Assembly (NCBI GenBank): GCA_902802805.1
Contig: CADCNE010000008.1
Span: 35,307-89,213, forward strand
Reading direction: 5' to 3'
Origin: an uncultured Eubacteriales bacterium
GTDB taxonomy: Bacteria; Bacillota; Clostridia; Christensenellales; CAG-138
Length of the DNA: 53,907 nt
Part shown: one piece after another, positions 8,406-16,840 of the stretch
How the letters are laid out: the number at the start of each line of letters is the position of its first letter
Numbering within the stretch: position 1 is the first letter of the stretch
Notes under the pieces: generated by a model
What the model saw: the letters and a program-made list of their open reading frames with translations, nothing else
Database searches by the model: none
Told to the model about the DNA's origin: nothing
Made by a program: the position numbers and the translations under genes

Positions 8406-9705
8406 ATGGCGAACACGGTGCAGGACATTCTGCGGATGCTGCGGGATGAAGAGATCCAGATGGTGGACTTCAAGATGGTGGACATCCACGGCCAGTACCG
8501 CCACGTGACCATCCCCGCGGAGAACTTCAGCGAGGATATGATGACGGACGGCGTGGGTTTCGACGCCTCCAACTACGGCTACGCAGTGGTGGAGAAGAGC
8601 GACATGGTGTTCATCCCCGATCTTGACACCGCTTACGTGGACCCCTTCTGCGACGTGAAGACCCTGTCCATGACCGGCAACGCCATGATCATCGACTACC
8701 CGGTGAATCGGCCCCTGGATCAGTACCCCCGGAACATCGTGCTGGCCGCCGAGGCCTATATGCGTAAGACCGGCATCGCGGACACCATGCTGATCCTGCC
8801 GGAGTTAGAGGGCGTACCATGTGGCCAAGCCCCTCGATCGCACCTATGAGTGCCGCAGCGAGATGTGCCTCAAGATGCAGGAGGCGGGCATCCCCGTGAA
8901 GTATCACCACCCCGAGGTGGGTGCCTCCGGTCAGTTCGAGATCGAACCGAAGCTGGGCGAGATGTCCAGGATGGCCGACGCCACCATGCTGGTGAAGTAC
9001 ATCGTCCGCAACACCGCCATGAAGTACGGCAAGACCGCCACCTTCATGCCCAAGCCCGTCTACGGCGAGGCCGGCAGCGGCATGCACGTGCACATGCTGC
9101 TTTTGAAGGACGGGGAGCCGGTCTTCTCCGACGACAACGGGTACGCCCACCTCTCCAAGGAGGCCCACTGGTTCATGGGTGGGCTATTGAAGCACATCGC
9201 CTCTCTCTGCGCCATCACCAACCCCAGCACCAACTCCTTCAAGCGGCTGGTGCCGGGCTTTGAAGCGCCGGTGACCGTGGGCTACGCCACCTCCAACCGG
9301 AGCGCGGTCATCCGCATCCCCGCCTACGCCAAGTCCCCCACACTTCGCCGCTTCGAGATCCGGAACCCGGACGCCACCTGCAACCCCTACTTCTGCTACG
9401 CCGCCCTGCTCATGGCTGGCCTCGACGGCATCCAGAACAGGATCGACCCTCACGAGAACGGCTGGGGGCCTTACGATATGAACCTCTACAGCCTCTCCGA
9501 TGAGGAGAAGGCGAAGCTCCACCATCTGCCCACCTCCCTGGACACGGCTTTGGACGCCCTGGAGGCGGATCACGAGTATCTGACCCGGGGCGGCGTGTTC
9601 CCGGAGCAGCTCATCAAAAACTATATCGCCGGGAAGCGGAAGGAGTGCGTGGAGCTCGCCAAGATCCCCCACCCCGCCGAGTTCGACCGGTATTACAACG
9701 CCTAA
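8406..9705 (+). pseudogene. glnA: Type I glutamine synthetase, interrupted by an internal deletion/frameshift
   Basis: Glutamine synthetase makes glutamine from glutamate and ammonia. The N-terminal part runs from ATG 8406 (after GGAAGGAGAG) to LPELE (residue 135), then goes out of frame and stops at 8849. The rest continues in the next frame, joining as YHVAKPLDRTYEC at about 8813, to TAA 9703-9705. Retained: metal-site Glu of the PELE motif, HHPEVGASGQFEIEPK, GSGMHVH, NRSAVIRIP and RRFEIRNPDAT. By comparison with the family, about 20-55 residues between the PELE motif and the GYxV strand are missing, in a number of bases not divisible by three. A downstream GTG (8821) could start a fragment, but this would lack the N-terminal half of the active site. 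Either a real inactivation or a sequence/assembly loss. Confidence 0.8.
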
Positions 9706-9709
9706 GCTT

Positions 9710-10636
9710 ATGCCCGAGATCACCCAAACCATGCTGGAGGACGCCCTCGCCTACGGGCGCGCCTTCACCGACCAGGGCAGGACCGCCCAGTATATCCCCT
9801 ATCTACGGCATGTGGACCGGGATCTGTTGGGCGTGTCCGTCCGCACCGTGGACGGCCGCCGGTTCAGCGCCGGAGACTCAAAAACGCCCTTTACCGTCCA
9901 GAGCATCGCCAAGGTGGTGGCTCTGGCCCTGGCCCTCCGGGACAGGGGAGAGAAGTATCTCTTCTCCGGCCGGGTGGGGCTGGAGCCCACGGGGGATCCC
10001 TTCAATTCTATCATCCGCCTCGAGACGGACCGCAAGCCGTACAATCCCTTCATCAACGCCGGCGCCATTGCCGTGGTGGGAGCCATCAAGGGGCGCAGCG
10101 GCTCGGAGAAGTTCGAGCGGCTGCTGCGGTACTTCAGGCGGCTGTGCGGTTCCGATGCCATCTCCCTCTGCGGGGAGGCGTATCTGTCGGAGCGGGAGAC
10201 AGGGGACAAAAACCGGGCCCTTGCCTATCACCTGAAGGCCACCAGGATGCTGGAAGGGGACGTGGGAGAGACGCTGGACGTGTATTTTCGCATGTGCTCC
10301 CTGTACGTCACGGCGGAGGACATCGCCCATTTGGCGCTGGTACTGTCCAACCGGGGCGTCGATCCGGCCACGGGGGAGCGGCTCATGGAAGCGGACCACG
10401 CCCGGATCATCCGCAGCCTCATGCTCACCTGCGGCCTGTACGACGAATCCGGCGAATTTGCCGTGAAGGTGGGGTATCCGTCCAAGAGCGGCGTGGGCGG
10501 CGGCATCGCTTCCGCCCTGGTGGATCGCATGGGCATCGGCGTCTTCGGCCCGGCCCTGGACGCCCGGGGCAACAGTGTGGCCGGTATCGCCATATTGGAA
10601 TACCTGTCCAAAGTCATGGACGTTCGTATGTTTTAA
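9710..10636 (+). CDS. glsA: Glutaminase A
   Basis: Hydrolyses glutamine to glutamate and ammonia in the cytoplasm. At 308 residues it is the usual length. Family marks: catalytic Ser65-x-x-Lys68 in VQSIAK, PYNPFINAGAI with Asn117, the ALAYHLKATRMLEG region, AHLALVLSNRGVDPATGE, and SGVGGGIAS near the end. ATG 9710 follows the glutamine synthetase stop by four bases with no clear ribosome site, which suggests coupled translation. The Ser of the usual SISK is Ala at the third position, outside the catalytic dyad. Its position beside glnA is unusual because the two enzymes catalyse opposite reactions. Confidence 0.93.
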   Translation: MPEITQTMLEDALAYGRAFTDQGRTAQYIPYLRHVDRDLLGVSVRTVDGRRFSAGDSKTPFTVQSIAKVVALALALRDRGEKYLFSGRVGLEPTGDPFNSIIRLETDRKPYNPFINAGAIAVVGAIKGRSGSEKFERLLRYFRRLCGSDAISLCGEAYLSERETGDKNRALAYHLKATRMLEGDVGETLDVYFRMCSLYVTAEDIAHLALVLSNRGVDPATGERLMEADHARIIRSLMLTCGLYDESGEFAVKVGYPSKSGVGGGIASALVDRMGIGVFGPALDARGNSVAGIAILEYLSKVMDVRMF

Positions 10637-10655
10637 GGGATCAGAGGAGAAGAGC

Positions 10656-11849
10656 ATGTCATCCTTCGACGAAAAGAGAGAGGCCCTGCGGCAGCGGAAG
10701 ATGGTGACGGGGAAGAAGCTGGTGAAGAGCACCCTGTTCCTGCTGGCGTTCATTGGCTTCATGTGTCTGTTCATGGTGCCCATGGGCATGACCAACGCCA
10801 TCAACACCATGATGAACACCGCCTATCGCATCCTGCTGGATACGGTATTCTACATCATGGCCATCGCGGTGCTGGCGGGGGCCCTGTCCGAGATGCTGAC
10901 GGAGTTCGGGGTGCTGGAGCTCTTCAACTTCCTCCTCTCCCCCCTCATGAGGCCTCTCTACGGCATGCCCGGCGCGGCAGCCCTGGGCATCGTGTCCACC
11001 TATTTCTCCGACAACCCGTCCATCCTGGCCCTCGCCAAGGAACAGCACTATAGGCGGTACTTCAAGGCGTACCAGATCCCGGCTCTCACCAACCTGGGCA
11101 CGGCCTTCGGCATGGGGCTCATCGTGACCAGCTACATGGCGGGCCTCTCCGCTGTCACGGGCATGAGCCTTGGGAAGGCGGTCCTCTGCGGGAACCTGGG
11201 CGCGGTGGTGGGCAGCGTCATCAGCACGAGGCTGCTCCTTGGGTTCAGCAGGAAGCTCTACGGCACCGAGACCCTGGCCCTGTCCCCCCGGGAGATGGGA
11301 CAGCTCACCGACGAGGAGAACAAGCCCCAGAGCGGGTTCATGCTGCGGCTGCTGAACGCCCTCATGGAGGGCGGCAAGAACGGCGTGGAGCTGGGCCTCG
11401 GGATCATCCCCGGGGTGCTGGTCATCTGCACCGTGGTCATGATGCTGACCTACGGCCCCTCCGCTGACGGCACCTACACCGGCGCGGCCTACGAGGGCAT
11501 CCGGATCCTCCCTCTGCTGGGGGACAAGATGCAGTTCCTCTTCAAGCCCCTCTTTGGCTTCACCACCTCCGCCTGCGTGTCCGTGCCCATCACGGCCCTG
11601 GGGTCTGCCGGCGCGTCGCTGGGCATGGTGCCGGAGCTCCTTAGGGAGGGGGCGGCCGGCGCCAACGACATCGCCGTGTTCACCGGCATGTGCATGTGCT
11701 GGAGCGGCTACCTTTCCACCCACGTGTCCATGATGGATATGCTCCACTGCAACGAGCTGACCGGGAAATCCATCCTCAGCCACACCATCGGCGGCTTCTG
11801 CGCCGGCATCGCGGCCCACTGGCTGTTCGTACTATTGTCACTGGTATAA
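10656..11849 (+). CDS. Multi-pass membrane protein with nucleoside-recognition (Gate) domains, CD0519/CD1768-like
   Basis: A 397-residue integral membrane protein. I chose ATG 10656 after AGAGGAGAAGAG; an in-frame extension upstream falls within glsA. After a charged N-terminus there are about nine hydrophobic segments. Features reminiscent of Gate/nucleoside-recognition proteins (YjiH/SpmA-like) are paired small-residue-rich helices: ALSEMLTEFGVLELFNFLLSPLM, YFSDNPSILAL and a matching CVSVPITALGSAGASLG half. I recall similar clostridial proteins named CD0519/CD1768 family. Substrate is unknown; genomic position with glutaminase suggests an amino-acid or ammonium-related role, by inference only. 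Confidence 0.7.
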   Translation: MSSFDEKREALRQRKMVTGKKLVKSTLFLLAFIGFMCLFMVPMGMTNAINTMMNTAYRILLDTVFYIMAIAVLAGALSEMLTEFGVLELFNFLLSPLMRPLYGMPGAAALGIVSTYFSDNPSILALAKEQHYRRYFKAYQIPALTNLGTAFGMGLIVTSYMAGLSAVTGMSLGKAVLCGNLGAVVGSVISTRLLLGFSRKLYGTETLALSPREMGQLTDEENKPQSGFMLRLLNALMEGGKNGVELGLGIIPGVLVICTVVMMLTYGPSADGTYTGAAYEGIRILPLLGDKMQFLFKPLFGFTTSACVSVPITALGSAGASLGMVPELLREGAAGANDIAVFTGMCMCWSGYLSTHVSMMDMLHCNELTGKSILSHTIGGFCAGIAAHWLFVLLSLV

Positions 11850-13082
11850 ATGTTCCATTCGATCCGAAAACCTCATTACGCCTGGATCATCTGCCTGTGC
11901 GGGCTGTGGCTGTTCGTTACGAACATGGGCCTGTGCAGCAACATCCTGTCGGTGTACCTGCCCTTCATCGAGGGGACGGGCCTCAGCGACAGCATGGGCA
12001 GCGCCATCCTGTCCATCCGGTGCCTCTCCTCCTTCGCAGCCACCTTTGTGGTGGAGCGCTATTATCGCAGGCTCGGCCTGCGCCGGGGGATTTTCATCGC
12101 GTCCCTGTTCGGCGTGGCTTCCGCCCTGGTATATTCCATCGGCGGCAGCGCCTTCGTCTACTACACCGGCGCGGTCCTGGGCGGCATCTGCTACGGCCTG
12201 GGCGCCATCTATCCATCGGCACTGATGCTCACCCGCTGGTTCCACACCCACCGGGGCCTCGCCATCGGCATCAGCTCCGCAGGCTCCGGCGTGTCCATCA
12301 TGATCTTTTCGCCCGTGGTGTCCGCCCTGGTGCTTCGGTACTCCCTGCAGACCACCTTCCTGCTGCAGGCGGGGTTCATGCTCATCAGCGCCGCCTGTGT
12401 CTTTCTTCTGCTCAGGGACGACCCTGCCCAAAAGGGCCTGAGCCCCTACGGCGAAGGCGGCGTAAGCAGCGTCAAGGCACGGGAGCAGGAGGGCCCCGCC
12501 CAGCTGCCTGCGTTGGTGATGTGGATGCTGGCGCTGATGATGCTGCTCATCGGCGGTGCGGGCCAGGCGTTCTCGGGGCATCTGTCCGTTCTCGCAAGGA
12601 GCTGCGGCTATACCGTCCGGGCGGCAGCTACGGTGGTGTCCCTGCAGGGCATGGTGCTGGTATGCAGCAAGCTCCTCTCGGGAGGCGTGGCCGACCGGTT
12701 CGGACCCAGGCGCTGTACCACCCTGCTCATAGCGATCTTCCTTTTGGGCTGCGCCGCCGTTCAGTTCATGAACGGAGTGAGCCTCTTCTGGTGTTTCGTC
12801 CCTCCGTGCCTCATGGGCTTCGGGGCTTCGGTGTACAACGTGGGGCCGCCGCTGTGGGCCGGGGACCTGTCCGACAAGGCGGGCTACCCCAAGCTCCTCA
12901 AGTGGCTGCAGATCTTCTACAATCTGGGCGGCATCCTCTTCTCCGCCGTGCCGGGCATCATCGCCGACCATACCGGCGAATACAAGTCCTCCTATATCCT
13001 CATCGCCGGCATGATGCTCGTCAGCCTCCTGATCCTTCTCTGGTCCTATCGACGGGTGCTGGGGGACCGATCCGACGCATAA
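11850..13082 (+). CDS. MFS transporter
   Basis: A 410-residue protein with about 12 membrane helices. The ATG directly follows the TAA of the upstream gene, with no ribosome site of its own, so translation is coupled. Features typical of the major facilitator superfamily are RRLGLRRGIF after helix 2-3, GICYGLGAIYPSALMLTRWF, and a half-repeat loop DRFGPRR in the second half. The pattern resembles oxalate/formate antiporter-like (OFA) and monocarboxylate-type MFS proteins, often organic-anion carriers. It is the last gene of the cluster before a terminator. Substrate is not determinable. Confidence 0.88.
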   Translation: MFHSIRKPHYAWIICLCGLWLFVTNMGLCSNILSVYLPFIEGTGLSDSMGSAILSIRCLSSFAATFVVERYYRRLGLRRGIFIASLFGVASALVYSIGGSAFVYYTGAVLGGICYGLGAIYPSALMLTRWFHTHRGLAIGISSAGSGVSIMIFSPVVSALVLRYSLQTTFLLQAGFMLISAACVFLLLRDDPAQKGLSPYGEGGVSSVKAREQEGPAQLPALVMWMLALMMLLIGGAGQAFSGHLSVLARSCGYTVRAAATVVSLQGMVLVCSKLLSGGVADRFGPRRCTTLLIAIFLLGCAAVQFMNGVSLFWCFVPPCLMGFGASVYNVGPPLWAGDLSDKAGYPKLLKWLQIFYNLGGILFSAVPGIIADHTGEYKSSYILIAGMMLVSLLILLWSYRRVLGDRSDA

Positions 13083-13112
13083 AAAAGACGCCTTTCGGCG
13101 TCTTTTGTTTTT
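13081..13112 (+). terminator. Terminator after MFS gene (bidirectional in form)
   Basis: GACGCC (13087-13092) / GGCGTC (13097-13102) with loop TTTC, flanked by A6 before and TTTTGTTTTT after. It serves the + operon and, read on the other strand, the converging PhzF-like gene as well. Confidence 0.9.
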
Positions 13113-13136
13113 ACCGCGCATGCTTCCTCTGCAGCG

Positions 13137-13919
13137 CTACAGATCGGCCACGATCTCGCTGACGGCCACCAGTGTGGCCTTGCCCCGAAGGGCCATGCGG
13201 CCGTCGCCCAAAAGCTCGCAGATCAGGTGCCCGCCCCGACGGGAGGCCTGATAGGCGTGGATCAGCGGCTTATCAAGCACCTTCGCCCAGTAGTCGGCGA
13301 TCTGGCAATGGGCGGAGCCGCACACCGGGTCCTCGTCGATGCCGTCCTTGGGGCAGAAGCTTCGGGACACGCAGTCCGTTTCCCGGCCCCGGGCGGTGGC
13401 GTTCTGGATACGTCCCGGCAGCTCCTTCAGCAGCCGTTGGTCCGGGACCATGGTCCGCACCTGCTCCTCCGTCTCGAACACGCAGGTGAGATCCAGTCCC
13501 ATGATCGCCCGCAGGGGCCGGACGCCGAAGGCTTTCTCCATGGCGTCCGTGACAGGCACCTCCCGCAGCGGAAAGGTGGGGAAGTTCATTTCGAACAGAT
13601 CGCCCCGGCGGACGACGGTCAGGGGGCCGCTGCGGGTCTCGAAGCGCACGCCCGGGGCCTCCGGATCCAGGATCGTCAGGATCACGAAGGCGGTGGCCAG
13701 CGTGGCATGGCCGCACAGCTCCTCCTCCGCCGCCGGCGTGAACCAGCGCAGCCGGTAACCCGGCCCCTCCTTCACGAAGAAGGCGGTCTCAGACAGGTTG
13801 TTCTCCAGGGCGATCTTCTGCAGGGTCGCCTCCGGCAGCCAGGCCGACAGGGGGCATACCGCCGCCGGATTGCCGGAAAAGGGCCGGTCGGTAAACGCGT
13901 CCACGATGTATTGGCGCAT
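13137..13919 (-). CDS. PhzF-family isomerase/epimerase
   Basis: 260-residue enzyme of the PhzF/diaminopimelate-epimerase fold. The start ATG (13917-13919) follows GGAGGG; the frame extends further 5' but without a ribosome site. Motifs: DAFTDRPFSGNPAAVC, the catalytic-Glu motif ENNLSETAFF (Glu44), LRWFTPAAEEELCGHATLA, and DEDPVCGSAHCQIADYW near the C-terminus. Characterised relatives isomerise small acids (PhzF itself) or have unknown substrates, so only the fold and general chemistry are supported. It is divergent from the peptide/radical-SAM pair and shares their intergenic region, but nothing ties it functionally to them. Confidence 0.9.
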   Translation of the reverse strand: MRQYIVDAFTDRPFSGNPAAVCPLSAWLPEATLQKIALENNLSETAFFVKEGPGYRLRWFTPAAEEELCGHATLATAFVILTILDPEAPGVRFETRSGPLTVVRRGDLFEMNFPTFPLREVPVTDAMEKAFGVRPLRAIMGLDLTCVFETEEQVRTMVPDQRLLKELPGRIQNATARGRETDCVSRSFCPKDGIDEDPVCGSAHCQIADYWAKVLDKPLIHAYQASRRGGHLICELLGDGRMALRGKATLVAVSEIVADL

Positions 13920-13949
13920 GAGGGTCCCTCCTCGGTTCGTTTTTTCTTC

Positions 13950-13978
13950 AGTATACTCCGCCCTGGATGGGCTGAAAA
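13950..13978 (-). promoter_or_regulatory. Promoter of PhzF-family gene
   Basis: On the minus strand: TTTTCA (13973-13978), 17-base spacer, TATACT (13950-13955), about 31 bases from the start codon. Confidence 0.6.
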
Positions 13979-14064
13979 GCCCCAGCAGCGAAAAAAACGA
14001 GACGGGGCGCAACCTGAGGCGGGGATGCCCGGTATTATAGACAAAGAGACCAAGGAGGCAGACC

Positions 14065-14412
14065 ATGAAACAGCAAAAGCTCATCGGCTATCAACCGAAA
14101 TACCCGAGAAAGGCCCTGCGGGGCGCGGCCATGACGGCGGCGGCCCTGGTGGCCATGGGCGGCATGACGGGCTGCGTGCGGGTGAAGACGCCGGGGATCG
14201 CGCTGCAGACCGAGGGCATGGTGGCCGTCACGGAGCCCCCGGAGGAGGTGCTGGTCACGGACGGCGAGGTAGCCATCCCCGAGCCCGACCCCACGGAGGA
14301 GGCACTGGTGCTGGAGGGGGAGGTGGCCATCTGTGAACCCGAGCCCACCCCGGAGCCGCCGGTCGCCACCTCAGGCGTGCTGCTGATGCCTACCGATACG
14401 CCCGCCCACTGA
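14065..14412 (+). CDS. Small repeat-bearing lipoprotein-like peptide, candidate substrate of adjacent radical-SAM enzyme
   Basis: 115 residues; ATG follows CCAAGGAGGCAGACC. The N-terminus carries basic KYPRKALRG, then a hydrophobic stretch ending GGMTGC, where Cys37 sits in a lipobox-like context. The C-terminal half has a repeated unit with Gly at 51, 67, 85 and 104: EGMVAVTEP, DGEVAIPEP, EGEVAICEP, SGVLLMPTD, separated by Glu/Pro/Thr linkers. Only two Cys (37 and 90) exist. The stop is eight bases before a radical-SAM gene. Small repeat-containing peptides paired with SPASM radical-SAM enzymes are commonly modification substrates, and small lipoproteins paired with radical-SAM enzymes have also been described. 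It could instead be a plain surface lipoprotein with a Pro-rich stalk. Confidence 0.75.
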   Translation: MKQQKLIGYQPKYPRKALRGAAMTAAALVAMGGMTGCVRVKTPGIALQTEGMVAVTEPPEEVLVTDGEVAIPEPDPTEEALVLEGEVAICEPEPTPEPPVATSGVLLMPTDTPAH

Positions 14413-14420
14413 CCGAGCCT

Positions 14421-15500
14421 ATGAACCTGACCCTTCATCTGACGGCGGACTGCAACCTGCGCTGCCGCTACTGCTACGAGACCCACTGTAAAAACCATAT
14501 GACCTGGGACACGGCCCGTCAGGCGGTGGACCTGGTCTTTTCCTATGGCCACGAGACCAACGGCCTCTCCCTGTTCGGCGGCGAGCCTTTGCTGGAGCGG
14601 GGTATCGACGAGGAGATCTGCCGGTACGCCAAGGCCGAGGCCCGGCGGCGAGGCGTCAGCGTCCGATTCAAGATGACCACCAACGGCACACTGCTGGACG
14701 AGTCGTTTTTGAAGTTCGCCAATGAGCACGACCTGGAGATCGCCCTCAGCCACGACGGGCTCCTGCAGGACCGGCAGCGGCTGACCCGGGACGGGCGGCC
14801 CACCCGGGAGAAGCTGGAACCGGTGGTGGATCTGCTGCTGCGATACCAGCCCAACGCCGTGGCCCTGCAGACCGTGACCCCCGAGACCGTGGGCGGCATG
14901 GCCGAGTCCGTTGCCTGGCTCCACGACCGGGGGTTCGCCCGGGTCAATTCCGTCATCGACTACCGGCCGGGTGCGGGCTGGGACGACGGTTCCCTGGCCG
15001 TGCTGAAGGGACAGTATGAGATCGTGGCGGACCTGATGGAAGCCCGGTTCGACGATAAGCGGCCGCTCCTTTTCCTGCCATTCCTCACGAAGATCTCCGC
15101 GTATCTGAACGACCGGCCGTGCCTCGAATGCAAGCTGGGCATGCGCCAGCCCTCCGTGGCGGAGGACGGGAGCATCTATCCCTGCAATCAGTTCCTGTAC
15201 CTGCCGGAGTACCGCATGGGCCACGTATCCGCCGGCGTCGACCGGGCGAAACAGCATGCCATCTATACGGCGTCCCTGGCCCCGGAGCCGGACTGCGAGG
15301 GTTGCGCCATACTGGATCGGTGCCGGCACCACTGCGCCTGTCTCAATTTCAGCCTTACTGGGGACATGCACCGAGTCGCCCCCGTCCAGTGCGAGCACGA
15401 GCGCATCCTCATTCCCATCGCCGACGCCCTGGCGGAGCGGCTGTACGAGAAGAAAAGCGCACGGTTTCTTTTGAATTATCGGGAGGATGGGTTGGAATAA
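14421..15500 (+). CDS. Radical SAM/SPASM domain enzyme, probable peptide or protein maturase
   Basis: 359 residues. The radical-SAM cluster motif CxxxCxxC is Cys11, Cys15, Cys18 (TADCNLRCRYCYE), and the SAM-binding GGEP is at 53-56. The C-terminal third holds a SPASM-type set of Cys for auxiliary Fe-S clusters: 234, 237, 255 (DGSIYPCNQF), 292, 295, 301, 305, 307 and 324. This layout is shared by anaerobic sulfatase-maturing enzymes and by RiPP maturases forming thioether or C-C links. No sulfatase gene is nearby, while a short repeat-bearing peptide gene lies directly upstream, so a peptide maturase is the favoured reading. There is no obvious ribosome site; coupling to the upstream gene is likely. 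No protease or exporter gene for a secreted RiPP is adjacent. Confidence 0.88.
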   Translation: MNLTLHLTADCNLRCRYCYETHCKNHMTWDTARQAVDLVFSYGHETNGLSLFGGEPLLERGIDEEICRYAKAEARRRGVSVRFKMTTNGTLLDESFLKFANEHDLEIALSHDGLLQDRQRLTRDGRPTREKLEPVVDLLLRYQPNAVALQTVTPETVGGMAESVAWLHDRGFARVNSVIDYRPGAGWDDGSLAVLKGQYEIVADLMEARFDDKRPLLFLPFLTKISAYLNDRPCLECKLGMRQPSVAEDGSIYPCNQFLYLPEYRMGHVSAGVDRAKQHAIYTASLAPEPDCEGCAILDRCRHHCACLNFSLTGDMHRVAPVQCEHERILIPIADALAERLYEKKSARFLLNYREDGLE

Positions 15501-15518
15501 GGAAGGAATAGGAGCTTC

Positions 15519-15657
15519 GCACCTTTTTTCTTGAAAGAAAAAGATGCCCAAAAAGAACTTAAGAAGGGATATAGCTGTCGTATGTATAGCCATATCCCTT
15601 CTTAAGTTTCTCTTTTTTCGGTCCCTTTTTTCTCTTTGTCCAAAGGGAAAAAAGGAC
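15519..15657. repeat. Cluster of three intergenic hairpins between converging genes
   Basis: First, an imperfect CTTTTTTCTT/AAGAAAAAG hairpin (15519-15547). Second, a perfect 17-pair stem AACTTAAGAAGGGATAT (15556-15572) / its complement (15592-15608), with a further GCT/AGC pairing in the loop. Third, GTCCCTTTTTTCTCTTTG (15621-15638) facing CAAAGGGAAAAAAGGAC. Converging radical-SAM (+) and YheO-like (-) transcripts end here, so it probably terminates both. The T-rich/A-rich arms match other intergenic hairpins of the window (30319, 32975, 35406, 39047). Confidence 0.75.
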
Positions 15658-15668
15658 AAAACAAAAGT

Positions 15669-16301
15669 TTACAGATTTTTGCTGGCGTCGATGTAGGCGT
15701 ACAGGGTGTACTTGCTGATGCCGAAATATTTGCTGACCTTGTCGCCGGACTTGGTGACCAGGAACGCCCCGGCGTTGTTGAGGAACTGGATGGCCAGGAT
15801 CTTGTCGTCCTTGGTCATGAGCGCCACGGGCTTGCCCACTTTCTCCACGCTCTGCTCGATGAGATCGTCCAGCAGCTCATTCACGTTCTGGGGGATGCTG
15901 GCGGGCGCCTTGGGCTCCTCCCCGTGGCTGAGCAGGCTCCCTACGGCCTTCTGGGCCATGAGCAGGTTCGTGATGTCGTAGTTCACCGAGAAGATGCCGT
16001 CCACGCCCCCCTGCTCGTTGCGGATATAGACGGTGCTGGACTTGACGATCCGCCCGTCATGGGTCTTCAGCAGGTACCCGGACCGGTCCCGCAGGTTCTC
16101 CGGGTGCTTCTCCTGCATGGCCTCCAGGGCTACCTGGGAGGGACCGTCACCGGTCTGCCGGTGGGACACGTGCCCGTTCTCGATGGCCACGATGGTGTGC
16201 TCCGGATCCCCGCCCGTGAGATCGTGGACCAGTACCTCACAGTTCTCGCCAAACTCCGCCGCCAGCGCCTTGGCCAGCCGTTTATAAAAATCCAGGTCCA
16301 T
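15669..16301 (-). CDS. YheO-like PAS/HTH transcriptional regulator
   Basis: 210 residues. I chose ATG 16299-16301, which follows AGAAAGGAAAG; a GTG six codons upstream would swallow that site. Residues 1-110 resemble the PAS-like YheO domain (FYKRLAKALAAEFGENCEVLVHDL, then NGHVSHRQTGD and GIFSVNYDIT). The C-terminus (VSKYFGISKYTLYAYIDASKNL) is a short HTH_22-type DNA-binding helix pair. Relatives include DauR-like regulators that sense small ligands. It has its own promoter at 16349-16377. The target is unknown; converging orientation gives no direct link to the radical-SAM gene. Confidence 0.88.
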   Translation of the reverse strand: MDLDFYKRLAKALAAEFGENCEVLVHDLTGGDPEHTIVAIENGHVSHRQTGDGPSQVALEAMQEKHPENLRDRSGYLLKTHDGRIVKSSTVYIRNEQGGVDGIFSVNYDITNLLMAQKAVGSLLSHGEEPKAPASIPQNVNELLDDLIEQSVEKVGKPVALMTKDDKILAIQFLNNAGAFLVTKSGDKVSKYFGISKYTLYAYIDASKNL

Positions 16302-16348
16302 TCGCTTTCCTTTCTGCACAGGGGTGGGTCAACAGTTCCTATACGTTT

Positions 16349-16377
16349 ATGATATAAAAATCCCCGCGGGATTTCAA
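16349..16377 (-). promoter_or_regulatory. Promoter of YheO-like regulator
   Basis: Minus strand TTGAAA (16372-16377), 17-base spacer, TATCAT (16349-16354), about 50 bases upstream of the chosen start. Confidence 0.7.
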
Positions 16378-16448
16378 CTGTTTTTTGCGAATTGAAAAAG
16401 ATTTTTGAGACAGGGGCAAAAGGCCCTCGGAAAAAGCGAAAGTACCTA

Positions 16449-16477
16449 TTGAAAAACTGAGAAGGATAGGGTAGAAT
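16449..16477 (+). promoter_or_regulatory. Promoter of DUF1292 gene
   Basis: TTGAAA (16449-16454), 17-base spacer, TAGAAT (16472-16477), 32 bases before ATG 16510. Confidence 0.8.
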
Positions 16478-16509
16478 ATCCCCATCTTAGAGGCAAAGGA
16501 GAAAACACC

Positions 16510-16839
16510 ATGGAAAATATAAACAACGACGAGCTGGATCTGGTCACCTTTTCCGACGAGGAAGGGAACGAATTCCAGATGGAGGTCTGGGACTACTTCG
16601 AGCACGAGGGCCAGGAGTACGCCATCCTCTTCGATCTTGAGAGCGAGCAGGACGAGGATGCCGAGACCGAGGTCTATATCATGAAGGTCACCGTGGAGGG
16701 CGAGGACGAGATCTTCCTGCCCGCCGACGAGGACAAGATGGACGAGCTCACCGAGATCGTGGAGAAGATGCTGGACGAGGCCTTCTGCGACGAGGACTGC
16801 GCCAACTGCGATCAGGCGGACTGCGAAGACAGAAAATAA
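16510..16839 (+). CDS. DUF1292 domain protein (YrzB-like)
   Basis: 109 residues, very acidic. AAAGGAG precedes ATG 16510. The opening ELDLVTFSDEEGNEFQMEVWDYFEHEGQEYAIL and the following EVYIMKVT strand match the DUF1292 pattern of small Firmicute proteins, whose function is unknown. The C-terminal tail carries four Cys (FCDEDCANCDQADC), which could bind a metal; this tail is not part of the core domain. The gene is monocistronic, with its own promoter and a repeat element plus terminator downstream. Confidence 0.88.
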   Translation: MENINNDELDLVTFSDEEGNEFQMEVWDYFEHEGQEYAILFDLESEQDEDAETEVYIMKVTVEGEDEIFLPADEDKMDELTEIVEKMLDEAFCDEDCANCDQADCEDRK

Positions 16840-16840
16840 G

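Noticed and set aside
14091..15659. Long minus-strand frame covering the radical-SAM gene
   Set aside because: The opposite strand has complete Cys motifs and ribosome-site context; the minus translation has no recognisable domain.
15641..15668. Minus-strand terminator of the YheO-like gene as a separate feature
   Set aside because: The A-rich tract belongs to the hairpin cluster already listed, and the two cannot be separated by sequence alone.
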